Positions 35,094 through 44,331 of a stretch of DNA of 64,000 nucleotides are shown piece after piece. Within the stretch, counting starts at the first letter, position 1. The number at the start of each line of letters is the position of its first letter. The stretch comes from JBMOOG01 sp049324535. Lineage in GTDB: Bacteria > Pseudomonadota > Alphaproteobacteria > Rhodobacterales > Rhodobacteraceae. Where the stretch lies: assembly GCA_049324535.1 (NCBI GenBank), contig JBMOOG010000001.1, positions 1 to 64,000 on the forward strand. The letters run 5' to 3'. Below the pieces are notes generated by a model. The model ran no database searches. It was not told the origin of the DNA and saw nothing but the letters and a program-made list of their open reading frames with translations. The translations under genes were made by a program, and so were the position numbers.

Positions 35094-38000
35094 CCGGGTC
35101 GGCGACCGCCGCCGAGGCGCAGGTCCGTTCGGCCGACCCCGGCCGTTCGACCTGGGTTGCCGCGAACGCCGGATCCGGCAAGACCCGGGTGCTGATCGAC
35201 CGCGTGGCGCGCCTGCTTCTGGCCGGTACAGAGCCGGAGCGCATCCTCTGCCTGACCTACACCAAGGCGGCCGCCGGCGAGATGAAGAACCGGCTGTTCC
35301 AGCGGCTGGGCGGCTGGGCCATGCTTGCCGAGGCGGAGCTGCGGCGCGAACTTCTGGCGCTTGGCGTCGAGGGCGATCTCGGCCCCGATCGTCTGGCCGA
35401 GGCGCGCCGGCTGTTTGCCCGGGCGATCGAGGCGCCCGGCGGCCTCAAGATCCAGACCATCCACGCGTTCTGCGCGTCCCTGCTGCGCCGGTTTCCTCTC
35501 GAGGCGGGCGTTTCCCCGGCCTTCTCGGAAATGGAAGAGCGGGCCGCGCAGCTCCTGCGGCAGGACGTGCTCGAGGAGATGGCCGCCGGTGCCGACATCG
35601 CGGCGGTCGATGCGCTGGTCGGGCTGGCTGCCGAGGAACGGCTGACGGGACTGGTCGATGCCGTCTGCGCGCGGCAGGCGGCGCTTTCGCGCATTCCGCC
35701 CCGCGCCGAGGTGCTTGCGGCCGTGGGTCTTCATGCCGATTTCGACCGGGACCGGCTTCTGGCCGAGGTGGCTATAGGGGACGAGGCGGCGCTCTTCGCC
35801 GGGCTGGTTCCGCATCTGCTTGCGGGCGGGACGACGGACAGCCGCCTCGGCGCGCGGCTTGCGCCGCTGGCCAACCGGGCGCTGAGCCTGCGCGATCTGC
35901 CCGTTCTCGAGGAGGCCCTTCTCACCGGCCGTGCGGCCAAGCAGCCATTTTCGGCCAAGATAGGGTCGATTCCGACCCAGGCCCTGCGGAATGGGCCTGC
36001 GGCACCGCTGATGCCCGCCTTCGAGGCCCTGATGGCCAGGGTCGAGGCCGCGCGCCCGCGGCGGCTGGCCCTGGAGGCGGCCGAACGGACGCTGGCGCTC
36101 TACCGTTTCGCCGCCGGATTCCTGCCGCGCTACCGGGCACGGAAGGCGGCGCTCGGGATGCTGGATTTCGACGACCTGATCGACCTTGCCGCGGCGCTTC
36201 TGAACGACCCGTCGGTGGCGCAGTGGGTGCTTTTCCGGCTGGATGGCGGGATCGACCATCTTCTGGTGGACGAGGCGCAGGACACCAGCCCGTCGCAATG
36301 GCGCGTGATCGAGCGGCTGAGCGAGGAATTCGGCGCGGGCGAGGGGGCGCGGGGCGGCGCGCGCACGGTCTTCGTCGTCGGCGACAAGAAGCAGTCGATC
36401 TATTCCTTCCAGGGCGCCGATCTGGAGGTCTTCGAGCACATGGCCGCGCACTATCGCGCGCGCCTTGCCGGCGGCCCGCAGCCCTTGCAGGAGCTGACGC
36501 TCGACTATTCGTTCCGGTCCTCGCAGGCGATCCTGCGCCTTGTGGACCTGACCTTCGACGAGCGGGTGCGGCGGGGTCTCGGCGGAGCGCCACAGCACCT
36601 GGCCTTCTTCGCCGACAGGCCGGGCCGGGTGGACCTGTGGGACCCGGTCCCGAAGGCCGAGAGTACCGAGCCCGATGATCCGCTCGACCCGGTGGACCGG
36701 CTGCCCCCGACCCATCACAGCGTCGTGCTGGCCCGCCGGATTGCGGAAACCGTGCGGCGGATGATCGACACCGGGACCGCGATCCCGACGCGGCACGGCC
36801 CGCGCGCCGTGGACGAGGGCGACATCCTGATCCTTGTACAGAGACGATCCGGGCTCTTTTCCGAGATCATCCGGGCCTGCAAGGGCGCGGGTCTGGCCGT
36901 GGCCGGGGCGGACCGGCTGAAGATCGGGGCGGAACTCGCGGCGCGGGATCTGCTGGCGGTGCTTCGCTTCCTGGCCACGCCCGAGGACGACCTATCGCTC
37001 GCGTCGGCGCTGCGCTCGCCGCTCTTCGGGCTGGGCGAGGGCGATCTCTACCGGATCGCGCAGGGCCGGCCGCCGGGTACCTATCTGTGGCATCGGCTGC
37101 GCGGGGCGGCCGACCGCTTTGCAGAGGCCGTGGCCATCCTCGAGGACCTGCGCAACCGGGCCGATTTCCTGCGCCCGTTCGAGCTGATCGAGCGGCTGCT
37201 GACCCGGCACGGCGGGCGGCAACGGCTTCTGGCGCGGCTCGGCCCGGAAGCCGAGGACGGGATCGACGAGCTTCTGGCGCAGGCCCTGGCCTACGAGACG
37301 CGCGAGACCCCGAGCCTGACCGGCTTCCTGGTCTGGATGGACGCCGGCGATGTCGAGGTGAAGCGCCAGCCGGGAAGCGGGGTCCGCGCGATCCGGGTGA
37401 TGACGGTGCACGGTGCGAAGGGGCTGGAGGCGCCGGTGGTCATCCTGCCCGACACCGCCAAGCGCCGATCCGACGGCGACGGCGGCCTTCTCGATCTTGG
37501 CGGCCTGCCGGTCTGGTCGGCGGGCCGCGGGTCCGACCCCGAGGCCTATGCCGAGGCCCGCAACCGGCGCGAGGAAAGGCAGGCGGACGAGCGGATGCGG
37601 CTGCTCTATGTGGCGCTGACCCGCGCCGAGAGCTGGCTCATCGTCTGCGCGGCGGGCGACACGGGCACCGGCACCGACAGCTGGCACGCGCTGGTCGCGG
37701 AGGCGATGGTCAAGGCCGGGGCGGCGCGGAAGGCGCCCGATGGCGGCGATTTCGACTTCGGCCCGGGGATGCGGCTTCAGCACGGCGACTGGCCGGACCC
37801 GATCGGGCCGGCGCGCCGGTCGGGTCCGGCTGCCCCCGCGCTGCCGGACTGGGCGCTGCGGCCGGCGCCCGCCCTCCGGCGCCCGGCGGCCACGCTCGCA
37901 CCCTCGGGACTGGGCGGCGCCAAGGCGGTGGGCGAGGCGACCGGCGACGGCGACGCGGCGATGCGTTTCGGAACGGCCCTGCACAGGCTTCTCGAACATC

Positions 38001-38470
38001 TGCCGCTTCTCGACGAGGCCGAGTGGGACAATGCCGCGGCCGATCTGTTGTCGGGCGCGGAGGACGGCCTCGATTCCGCCGAAATAGAGCCTGTTCTCGA
38101 GGCTGCGCGCCGCGTCCTCGGCGCGCCGTCGCTGGCGGAGCTCCTGCGCGGGGACGGTCTGCGGGAGGTCGAGATCACCGGCCCCGTCGCCGCGCTGGGC
38201 GGTGCGGTGGTGCATGGAACGATCGACCGGCTGATTGTCGAGCCCGACCGGATCCTGGCGATCGACTACAAGTCGAACGCCGTGGTTCCCGCCGATCCCC
38301 GCGCCGTGCCCGCCGGCATCCTGCGCCAGATGGGGGCCTATGCGGCGCTGCTGGCCCAGGTCTATCCCGGACGCCGCATCGAGACCGCGATCCTGTGGAC
38401 CGCGGATGCGACGCTGATGACGCTTCCACAGGATCTTGTTGCACAGGCCCTGTCCGCCGCCGCACCTTGA
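35090..38470 (+). CDS. addA: AddA subunit of the AddAB helicase-nuclease
   Basis: UvrD/Rep-family 3'-5' helicase with a C-terminal nuclease, partner of AddB. The 1126-residue protein shows motif I AANAGSGKTRVLIDRVARLLL, LTYTKAAAGEMKNRL, motif II DEAQDTSPSQW, motif III VGDKKQSIYSFQGAD, motif V MTVHGAKGLEAPVV, motif VI LLYVALTRAES, and the nuclease motif RLIVEPDRILAIDYKS near the C terminus. Coupled to addB by ATGA. Complete. Confidence 0.95.
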   Translation: MTGSATAAEAQVRSADPGRSTWVAANAGSGKTRVLIDRVARLLLAGTEPERILCLTYTKAAAGEMKNRLFQRLGGWAMLAEAELRRELLALGVEGDLGPDRLAEARRLFARAIEAPGGLKIQTIHAFCASLLRRFPLEAGVSPAFSEMEERAAQLLRQDVLEEMAAGADIAAVDALVGLAAEERLTGLVDAVCARQAALSRIPPRAEVLAAVGLHADFDRDRLLAEVAIGDEAALFAGLVPHLLAGGTTDSRLGARLAPLANRALSLRDLPVLEEALLTGRAAKQPFSAKIGSIPTQALRNGPAAPLMPAFEALMARVEAARPRRLALEAAERTLALYRFAAGFLPRYRARKAALGMLDFDDLIDLAAALLNDPSVAQWVLFRLDGGIDHLLVDEAQDTSPSQWRVIERLSEEFGAGEGARGGARTVFVVGDKKQSIYSFQGADLEVFEHMAAHYRARLAGGPQPLQELTLDYSFRSSQAILRLVDLTFDERVRRGLGGAPQHLAFFADRPGRVDLWDPVPKAESTEPDDPLDPVDRLPPTHHSVVLARRIAETVRRMIDTGTAIPTRHGPRAVDEGDILILVQRRSGLFSEIIRACKGAGLAVAGADRLKIGAELAARDLLAVLRFLATPEDDLSLASALRSPLFGLGEGDLYRIAQGRPPGTYLWHRLRGAADRFAEAVAILEDLRNRADFLRPFELIERLLTRHGGRQRLLARLGPEAEDGIDELLAQALAYETRETPSLTGFLVWMDAGDVEVKRQPGSGVRAIRVMTVHGAKGLEAPVVILPDTAKRRSDGDGGLLDLGGLPVWSAGRGSDPEAYAEARNRREERQADERMRLLYVALTRAESWLIVCAAGDTGTGTDSWHALVAEAMVKAGAARKAPDGGDFDFGPGMRLQHGDWPDPIGPARRSGPAAPALPDWALRPAPALRRPAATLAPSGLGGAKAVGEATGDGDAAMRFGTALHRLLEHLPLLDEAEWDNAAADLLSGAEDGLDSAEIEPVLEAARRVLGAPSLAELLRGDGLREVEITGPVAALGGAVVHGTIDRLIVEPDRILAIDYKSNAVVPADPRAVPAGILRQMGAYAALLAQVYPGRRIETAILWTADATLMTLPQDLVAQALSAAAP

Positions 38471-38527
38471 CGCTGCCCGCCGCCCGCCCTACCTTCCCGA
38501 GAACATATTCCAAATTGGAGAGATGTC

Positions 38528-38848
38528 ATGGCCACCGTCGCCGTCACGGACGCCACCTTCGACACCGAAGTCCGCAACTCGGACATCCCGGTGGTCGTCG
38601 ATTTCTGGGCCGAATGGTGCGGGCCCTGCCGCCAGATCGGTCCGGCGCTGGAAGAAATCTCGAACGAGATGGCCGGCAAGGTGAAGATCGCCAAGGTCAA
38701 CGTGGACGAGAACCCCGACCTGCCGGCCCAGTTCGGCGTGCGCGGCATCCCCGCCCTGTTCCTGTTCAAGGGTGGCCAGGTCGTGTCGAACAAGATCGGC
38801 GCCGCGCCCAAGGCCGCGCTGCAAAACTGGATCCAGTCGGCGATCTGA
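38528..38848 (+). CDS. trxA: Thioredoxin TrxA
   Basis: Cytoplasmic disulfide reductant. The 106-residue protein has the active site WCGPC (C31 and C34) in VVVDFWAEWCGPCRQIGP, the cis-proline GIPALFLF, and the usual family length. GGAG precedes the ATG. It follows addA by 57 bases and ends before a terminator at 38875-38896. In alphaproteobacteria trxA often follows addA. Confidence 0.97.
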   Translation: MATVAVTDATFDTEVRNSDIPVVVDFWAEWCGPCRQIGPALEEISNEMAGKVKIAKVNVDENPDLPAQFGVRGIPALFLFKGGQVVSNKIGAAPKAALQNWIQSAI

Positions 38849-38874
38849 CCGGTCGTCGCAGACCCGACACGGAG

Positions 38875-38896
38875 GGGCACCCACGGGTGCCCTTTT
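38875..38896 (+). terminator. Intrinsic terminator after trxA
   Basis: Stem GGGCACCC / GGGTGCCC (38875-38882 with 38885-38892) ends in TTTT at 38893-38896 and a further T-rich stretch (CATTTT). It closes the transcript of trxA and probably of the addAB run. Confidence 0.8.
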
Positions 38897-38942
38897 CATT
38901 TTGCGCGCCGCACATATCTTGGCCGCAGGCACGGAGGATGGC

Positions 38943-39500
38943 ATGGCGGACGACAGGTTTCCCGGCTGGCACGGTACCACGATCCTGGGCGTGCGGCGCG
39001 GCGGCAAGGTGGTCGTCGCCGGCGACGGGCAGGTGAGCCTCGGCCAGACGGTCATCAAGGGCACCGCGCGCAAGGTGCGCCGGCTGTCGCCCGGCGGCCA
39101 CGAGGTGGTGGCGGGCTTTGCCGGATCGACGGCGGATGCCTTCACGCTTTTGGAGCGGCTTGAGAAGAAGCTGGAAGCCGCCCCCGGTCAACTGGCGCGC
39201 GCGGCGGTGGAACTTGCCAAGGACTGGCGCATGGACAAGTACCTGCGCAACCTCGAGGCGATGCTGATCGTCACCGACGGCACGACGCTTCTGATCATCA
39301 CCGGGGCGGGCGACGTGCTGGAGCCCGAGCACGACGTGGCGGCGATCGGGTCGGGCGGCAACTTCGCCCTCGCCGCGGCGCGGGGGCTGATGGCCACCGA
39401 CCTCGACGCCGAGGAGATTGCGCGCCGCGCGATGGCGATCGCGGCCGACATCTGCGTCTACACCAACGGCAACCTGACGGTGGAGACCATCGGTGGCTGA
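38943..39500 (+). CDS. hslV: ATP-dependent protease peptidase subunit HslV (ClpQ)
   Basis: Proteasome-like Thr protease that works with HslU. The 185-residue protein has a short propeptide (MADDRFPGWHG), then Thr-Thr (GTTILGVRRGGKVVVAGDGQVSLG) that would be exposed on processing, plus VVAGFAGSTADAFTLLERLE and the Lys of TVIKGTARKVR. GGAGG lies just before the ATG. Its last eight bases overlap the GTG start of the membrane-protein gene that separates it from hslU. Confidence 0.95.
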   Translation: MADDRFPGWHGTTILGVRRGGKVVVAGDGQVSLGQTVIKGTARKVRRLSPGGHEVVAGFAGSTADAFTLLERLEKKLEAAPGQLARAAVELAKDWRMDKYLRNLEAMLIVTDGTTLLIITGAGDVLEPEHDVAAIGSGGNFALAAARGLMATDLDAEEIARRAMAIAADICVYTNGNLTVETIGG

Positions 39501-40569
39501 GAGGGGTTTCGACAACGATGACCTGCGCGCGGCGGTCTCGGCCGGCATCCTGACCGAGGCGCAGGCGTCGCGGGTGATCGCGCTGGCCGAGCAGCGGGCG
39601 GCGCGCCGGCTGGAAATCGCCGGCGAGGACGAGCCGTTCGAGCTGTTCCGGGGTTTCGCCGAAATCTTCGTCTCGGTGGGCCTGATCCTCCTGATGGTGG
39701 GCATCGTCGGCGTCTCGGCGCTGATGGGCCATCCGCTGCCGGTGCTGGTGACGTCGCTTGCGCTGACCTGGGTGCTGGCGCTCTACTTCACCCGCGCCCG
39801 CCGCATGACGCTGCCCTCGATCGTGCTGTCGATCGGCTTTGCGCTCGCGCTGGGGGCAACCATCGCCTATTTCCTCCTGCGCAACCTGAACCTCGACAGC
39901 CGCTTCGTGCCCAATGCGATGACCCTCGGGGGGCTCCAGATCGCCGGGCTTCTGGTCTGGTACCGGGTCTTCAAGGTGCCCTTCACCATGTTCCTGGTCG
40001 GGCTGACCGCGCTCTGGATGATCTTCGTGCTGACCGCGAGGGTCATGCCCGGCGTTCAGAGCCTGAGCCTCACGGACATCTTCGACCTGCGGCAAAGCTC
40101 GGGCCTTGCGCTTGGCTCGCTGGTCTTCGGGCTCCTCGCCTTCGTCGCGGCCATGTATTTCGACACCCGCGACCCGCACCGGCTGGGGCGCCGCGCGGCG
40201 TCGGGCTTCTGGCTGCACCTGCTGGCTGCGCCCGCGCTGGTCAACACCGCCGCGATGACCTTCTACAACATGGGGCCGGGGCAGGGCTATCTGATGCTGG
40301 CGGTCGCGCTGGGGCTGATCGGGCTTCTGGCGCTGGTGATCGACCGCCGGTCCTTCCTGACCGCGGGGCTGGGCTACATGGCCTTCCTGATCGCCCTCGT
40401 CGCCCGGGCGAACGGGCAGGGCCTGTCCTGGGCCGGGGTGATCCTGGTGCTGGGCCTCACGATCACCGTCATCGGCGCCTTCTGGACCCAGATGCGCGCG
40501 GTGGTGATGCGCGCGCTTCCCGACTTTCCGGGCAAGGACCGCCTGCCGCCCTATCAGGAGAAAGCATGA
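39493..40569 (+). CDS. Multi-spanning membrane protein (DUF2157-like) between hslV and hslU
   Basis: A 358-residue protein. The N-terminal 50 residues are soluble (DLRAAVSAGILTEAQASRVIALAEQ is like the start of DUF2157 proteins), then about nine to ten hydrophobic segments fill the rest. No transport signature or catalytic motif is clear. The start GTG lies inside the last eight bases of hslV, and its stop overlaps the hslU ATG by four bases, so translation of hslV, this gene and hslU is probably coupled. Function unknown; the placement suggests co-regulation in heat shock and perhaps a substrate or membrane link of HslUV. Confidence 0.8.
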   Translation: MAERGFDNDDLRAAVSAGILTEAQASRVIALAEQRAARRLEIAGEDEPFELFRGFAEIFVSVGLILLMVGIVGVSALMGHPLPVLVTSLALTWVLALYFTRARRMTLPSIVLSIGFALALGATIAYFLLRNLNLDSRFVPNAMTLGGLQIAGLLVWYRVFKVPFTMFLVGLTALWMIFVLTARVMPGVQSLSLTDIFDLRQSSGLALGSLVFGLLAFVAAMYFDTRDPHRLGRRAASGFWLHLLAAPALVNTAAMTFYNMGPGQGYLMLAVALGLIGLLALVIDRRSFLTAGLGYMAFLIALVARANGQGLSWAGVILVLGLTITVIGAFWTQMRAVVMRALPDFPGKDRLPPYQEKA

Positions 40570-41867
40570 CCGATCTCACCCCCCGGGAAATCGTCTCCGA
40601 GCTGGACCGCTTCATCATCGGGCAGTCGGCGGCCAAGCGTGCCGTCGCCGTGGCGCTGCGCAACCGCTGGCGGCGGCGGATGCTGCCCGACGACCTGCGC
40701 GACGAGGTCTATCCGAAGAACATCCTGATGATCGGCCCGACCGGGGTCGGCAAGACCGAGATCTCGCGCCGGCTCGCGAAACTGGCCCGGGCGCCGTTCC
40801 TCAAGGTCGAGGCGACCAAGTTCACCGAGGTGGGCTATGTCGGCCGCGACGTGGACCAGATCATCCGCGATCTGATGGACGTCGCGATGATCGACACCCG
40901 GACCCGGATGCGCGAGGACGTGAAGGCGCGCGCCGAGCAGGCCGCCGAGGAGCGGGTGATCGAGGCGATCGCCGGATCGGATGCGCGCGAACAGACCCGC
41001 GAGATGTTCCGCCGCAAGCTGCGGGCGGGCGAACTCGATTCCACGGTGATCGAGCTGGACCTGGCCGAGCCCGGTGGCGGGTTGCCCATGATGCCCTTCG
41101 GCGGCAACGCGGGCGACATGCCGCTTCAGGGGTTGCAGGAGCTTTTCGGCAAGGCGTTCCAGCGCCGCACCCGCCGCAGGATGACCGTGGCCGAAAGCTA
41201 CGATGTGCTGGTCTCGGAAGAGGCCGACAAGCTTCTGGACGATGAAAGCGTCAAGTCCGCGGCGCTGGAGGCGGTTCAGGAGAACGGCATCGTCTTCATC
41301 GACGAGATCGACAAGGTCTGCGCCCGGGCCGAGACCCGTGGCGCCGACGTCAGCCGCGAGGGCGTCCAGCGCGACCTGCTGCCGCTGATCGAGGGCACCA
41401 CGGTCAGCACCCGATACGGACCCGTCCGCACCGACCACATCCTTTTCATCGCGTCGGGCGCCTTCCACATCGCCAAGCCGTCGGACCTGCTGCCCGAGTT
41501 GCAGGGCCGCCTGCCGATCCGGGTCGAGCTGCAGGCGCTGAACGAGGCGGATTTCGTCCGCATCCTGACCGAGACCGACAATGCGCTGACCCGCCAGTAT
41601 GCCGGCCTGATGGCGACCGAGGGCGTCACCGTGACCTTCGCGCCGGACGGAATCGCCGCTCTGGCGCGCATCGCGGCCGAGGTGAACCGCAGCGTCGAGA
41701 ACATCGGCGCGCGCCGGCTCTACACGGTGCTGGAGAGGGTGTTCGAGGAGCTGTCCTTCTCGGCCCCGGACCGCGACGGAACCGTGGTGACGGTGGATGC
41801 GGCCTTCGTCGAGGCCAACATCGGCGAGCTGTCCCGTTCGGCCGACCTGTCGCGCTACGTGCTTTGA
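40566..41867 (+). CDS. hslU: ATP-dependent protease ATPase subunit HslU (ClpY)
   Basis: AAA+ unfoldase for HslV. The 433-residue protein has Walker A GPTGVGKT (57-64), the pore GYVG motif (EVGYVGRDV), the I domain insert (residues about 110-240), Walker B IVFIDEIDK, and the C-terminal SRYVL tail that docks into HslV. Start overlaps the upstream membrane gene by four bases. Complete and certain. Confidence 0.97.
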   Translation: MTDLTPREIVSELDRFIIGQSAAKRAVAVALRNRWRRRMLPDDLRDEVYPKNILMIGPTGVGKTEISRRLAKLARAPFLKVEATKFTEVGYVGRDVDQIIRDLMDVAMIDTRTRMREDVKARAEQAAEERVIEAIAGSDAREQTREMFRRKLRAGELDSTVIELDLAEPGGGLPMMPFGGNAGDMPLQGLQELFGKAFQRRTRRRMTVAESYDVLVSEEADKLLDDESVKSAALEAVQENGIVFIDEIDKVCARAETRGADVSREGVQRDLLPLIEGTTVSTRYGPVRTDHILFIASGAFHIAKPSDLLPELQGRLPIRVELQALNEADFVRILTETDNALTRQYAGLMATEGVTVTFAPDGIAALARIAAEVNRSVENIGARRLYTVLERVFEELSFSAPDRDGTVVTVDAAFVEANIGELSRSADLSRYVL

Positions 41868-41920
41868 GGTTCAGTCGGCCCGCGCTATAAGGGCGGCAAT
41901 CGCCGGGTTCCGGAGACTCC

Positions 41921-43045
41921 ATGCGCCGACTGCTGCTTACGATGCTGGCGTCCCTTGCGCTTTCGGCCTGCGAACCGCGGGGCAACATCGCCTACAACAT
42001 GGCGCCCGATCAGCCCGGCACCGTCGAGCGGCTGTTCGTCGGGTCGACCCGGGCCTTCGAGCCGGCCGAGGGCGGTTTCGGCAAGGGGCGCGAGCGGGAT
42101 CTGCGCCACGCCCGCTTCGACGTCTCGATCCCGCCCGGCCACGTCTCGGGCGACGTGGAATGGCCGCGGTTCGGCAAGGCCGATGCGTCGCGCTACTTCG
42201 TCACGCGCCAGGCGGTGCTGTTTCCCCGGACCTCGGATTTCGTGGCCGACCTCCGGGACGACCTGTCACGCCTGCCCGCCGGCAAGCGCGAGGCCGTCAT
42301 CTTCGTGCACGGCTACAACAACACCTTCGCCGAGGGTCTCTACCGTCTGGCGCAGCTGCGCTACGACCTCGACCTGCCCGGCATTCCGATCGCCTACGCC
42401 TGGCCGTCGATGGCCAGTCCGTTGGGCTATGCCTATGATCGCGACAGCGTTCTCTTCGCCCGCGACGGATTGCAGACGCTGATGCAGCAGGTGCGTGACG
42501 CCGGTGCCGAGCGCACCATCCTGGTCGCGCATTCCATGGGGTCTCAGCTGACCATGGAGGTGCTGCGCCAGATCGCGATCAGCGGCGACCGCGGGCTTCT
42601 CGACCAGCTCGGCGGGGTGGTGCTCATCTCGCCGGACATCGACGTGGACGTGTTCCGCACCCAGGTCGAGCGCATCAAGACCCTGCCGCAGCCCTTCGTG
42701 GTCTTCACCTCGCAGAACGACAAGGTGCTGAAGCTGTCGGCCCGGGTCAACGGCGACGGCAACAGGCTGGGGGACCTCGAGGACGTCGATCCCCTGCGGG
42801 ACTACAAGATCACGTTCGTCGACATCAGCGCCTTCTATGTCGGAAAGGGCGGCGGTCACTTCACGGTCGGCAATTCCCCCTCGCTCATCCGGCTGCTGGA
42901 CAAGCTCCAGAAGGTCGAAGGCGCCTTCGTCTCGGACCGGACCAAGCGCCTTGGCCTGACCAACAGCGTGGTGATGACGGTCGAAGACGCGACGCGGATC
43001 GTGCTGTCGCCGCTGACAATCCTGACCGGTGGCGCGGCCCCCTGA
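41921..43045 (+). CDS. Alpha/beta-hydrolase lipoprotein (DUF900-like)
   Basis: A 374-residue lipoprotein: signal peptide MRRLLLTMLASLALSA and lipobox LSAC (Cys17). The alpha/beta-hydrolase core includes VIFVHGYNNTFAEGLYRLAQLRYDL and the nucleophile elbow AHSMGSQ with Ser; a DUF900-type lipoprotein hydrolase is the best fit. The substrate is unknown. The residue after the lipobox Cys is Glu, not Asp, so outer-membrane sorting is possible. CGGAG lies before the ATG. It follows hslU by 53 bases and may be the last gene of that transcript. Confidence 0.85.
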   Translation: MRRLLLTMLASLALSACEPRGNIAYNMAPDQPGTVERLFVGSTRAFEPAEGGFGKGRERDLRHARFDVSIPPGHVSGDVEWPRFGKADASRYFVTRQAVLFPRTSDFVADLRDDLSRLPAGKREAVIFVHGYNNTFAEGLYRLAQLRYDLDLPGIPIAYAWPSMASPLGYAYDRDSVLFARDGLQTLMQQVRDAGAERTILVAHSMGSQLTMEVLRQIAISGDRGLLDQLGGVVLISPDIDVDVFRTQVERIKTLPQPFVVFTSQNDKVLKLSARVNGDGNRLGDLEDVDPLRDYKITFVDISAFYVGKGGGHFTVGNSPSLIRLLDKLQKVEGAFVSDRTKRLGLTNSVVMTVEDATRIVLSPLTILTGGAAP

Positions 43046-43107
43046 ACGGGGTTTCCTTTCCCGCTTCGGGCGGTCACACAGGGGCGGCGCAACAGGACGG
43101 CCGCCCG

Positions 43108-44331
43108 ATGCCCTTTCTGCAGTTCCTGAAGGACAACGCGACCTGGCTTGCGGCCGGGGCGCTTCTGGCCTTCCTGTCGGCCTTCGGGCAGACCTACTTC
43201 ATCGCCGTCTTCGCCGGCGAGATCCGGGCCGAGCTGGGCCTGAGCCATGCGGCCTGGGGCGGGATCTACGCGCTGGCCACCATGACCTCGGCCGTGATCA
43301 TGCTCTGGGCCGGGGCGCTGACCGACCGCTACCGGGTGCGCAGCCTGGGGACGACCATGCTTGTCTGCCTCGCGCTGGCCTGTCTGGCGATGGCGGCGCT
43401 GCCCGGCGTCTGGGCCCTGTTCCCGACCCTGCTGGCGCTGCGGTTCTTCGGGCAGGGGATGACGGTCCAGACCTCGATGGTGGCGATGGCGCGCTGGTTC
43501 GTGGCCAACCGCGGCCGGGCTCTGGCGGTTGCGTCCCTGGGGTTCTCGGCGGCCGAGATGGTGCTGCCGCTGACCTTCGTGGCGGCGCTTGGCCATGTCG
43601 GCTGGCGCTGGCTCTGGGTGGTGGCGGCGGGGATCATCCTGGCGCTGGCGCCTCTGGTCTGGCCGCTCCTGCGGACCGAGCGCACGCCGCAGTCGATCGC
43701 GCGCGCCATGCCCTCACCGGGCATGGGGGGTCGCGACTGGACGCGGGCCGAGGTGCTGCGGCACCGGCTGTTCTGGATGGCGGCGCCTGCGCTGATGGCC
43801 TGCCCGATCTTCGTGACCATGCTGTTCTTCACCCAGGTCGAGTTCGCGGCCGTCAAGGGCTGGTCGCACGTGGCCTTCGTCGCGCTGTTTCCGCTGTGCA
43901 CGGCGGCCGGGATCGCGGGGATGTTCCTTTCCGGCTGGGCCATCGACCGGATCGGGACGGCGCGGGCCCTGCCGCTGGCGCTGGTGCCGCTGATGATCGC
44001 CTTCGTGCTGCTGTCGCTTACCCGAGGGGGCGCGCCGATCGCGCTTGCCATGATGCTGACCGGCCTGTCGCAGGCCTCGATGGGCACACTTGCGTCGGCG
44101 TTCTGGGCCGAGTTCTACGGCACCCGCCACATCGGAGCGGTCAAGGCGCTGGGCGGGTCGATCATGGTGCTCGGGACGGCGATCGGGCCCGGCGCGTCGG
44201 GCCTGCTGCTCGACGCGGGCATCGGCCTGCCGGCGATCTTCCTGGGCAATGCGGTGATCGTGGCGCTGTCGGTGCTGCTGGTCGCCGCCGGGATCGCCTC
44301 GGCCGTCCGGCAGCTTCCCGCACGGCCCTAG
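43108..44331 (+). CDS. MFS transporter
   Basis: A 407-residue major facilitator with about 12 membrane segments in two halves. Between TM2 and TM3 it has the MFS motif A-like loop (GALTDRYRVRSLGTTM), and at the second half GWAIDRIGTARALPL. The substrate cannot be told from sequence. Its TAG shares the four bases CTAG with the stop of the convergent LysR gene, so transcripts from both sides overlap. Start ATG at 43108 with GGACGGCC upstream, weak. Confidence 0.88.
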   Translation: MPFLQFLKDNATWLAAGALLAFLSAFGQTYFIAVFAGEIRAELGLSHAAWGGIYALATMTSAVIMLWAGALTDRYRVRSLGTTMLVCLALACLAMAALPGVWALFPTLLALRFFGQGMTVQTSMVAMARWFVANRGRALAVASLGFSAAEMVLPLTFVAALGHVGWRWLWVVAAGIILALAPLVWPLLRTERTPQSIARAMPSPGMGGRDWTRAEVLRHRLFWMAAPALMACPIFVTMLFFTQVEFAAVKGWSHVAFVALFPLCTAAGIAGMFLSGWAIDRIGTARALPLALVPLMIAFVLLSLTRGGAPIALAMMLTGLSQASMGTLASAFWAEFYGTRHIGAVKALGGSIMVLGTAIGPGASGLLLDAGIGLPAIFLGNAVIVALSVLLVAAGIASAVRQLPARP

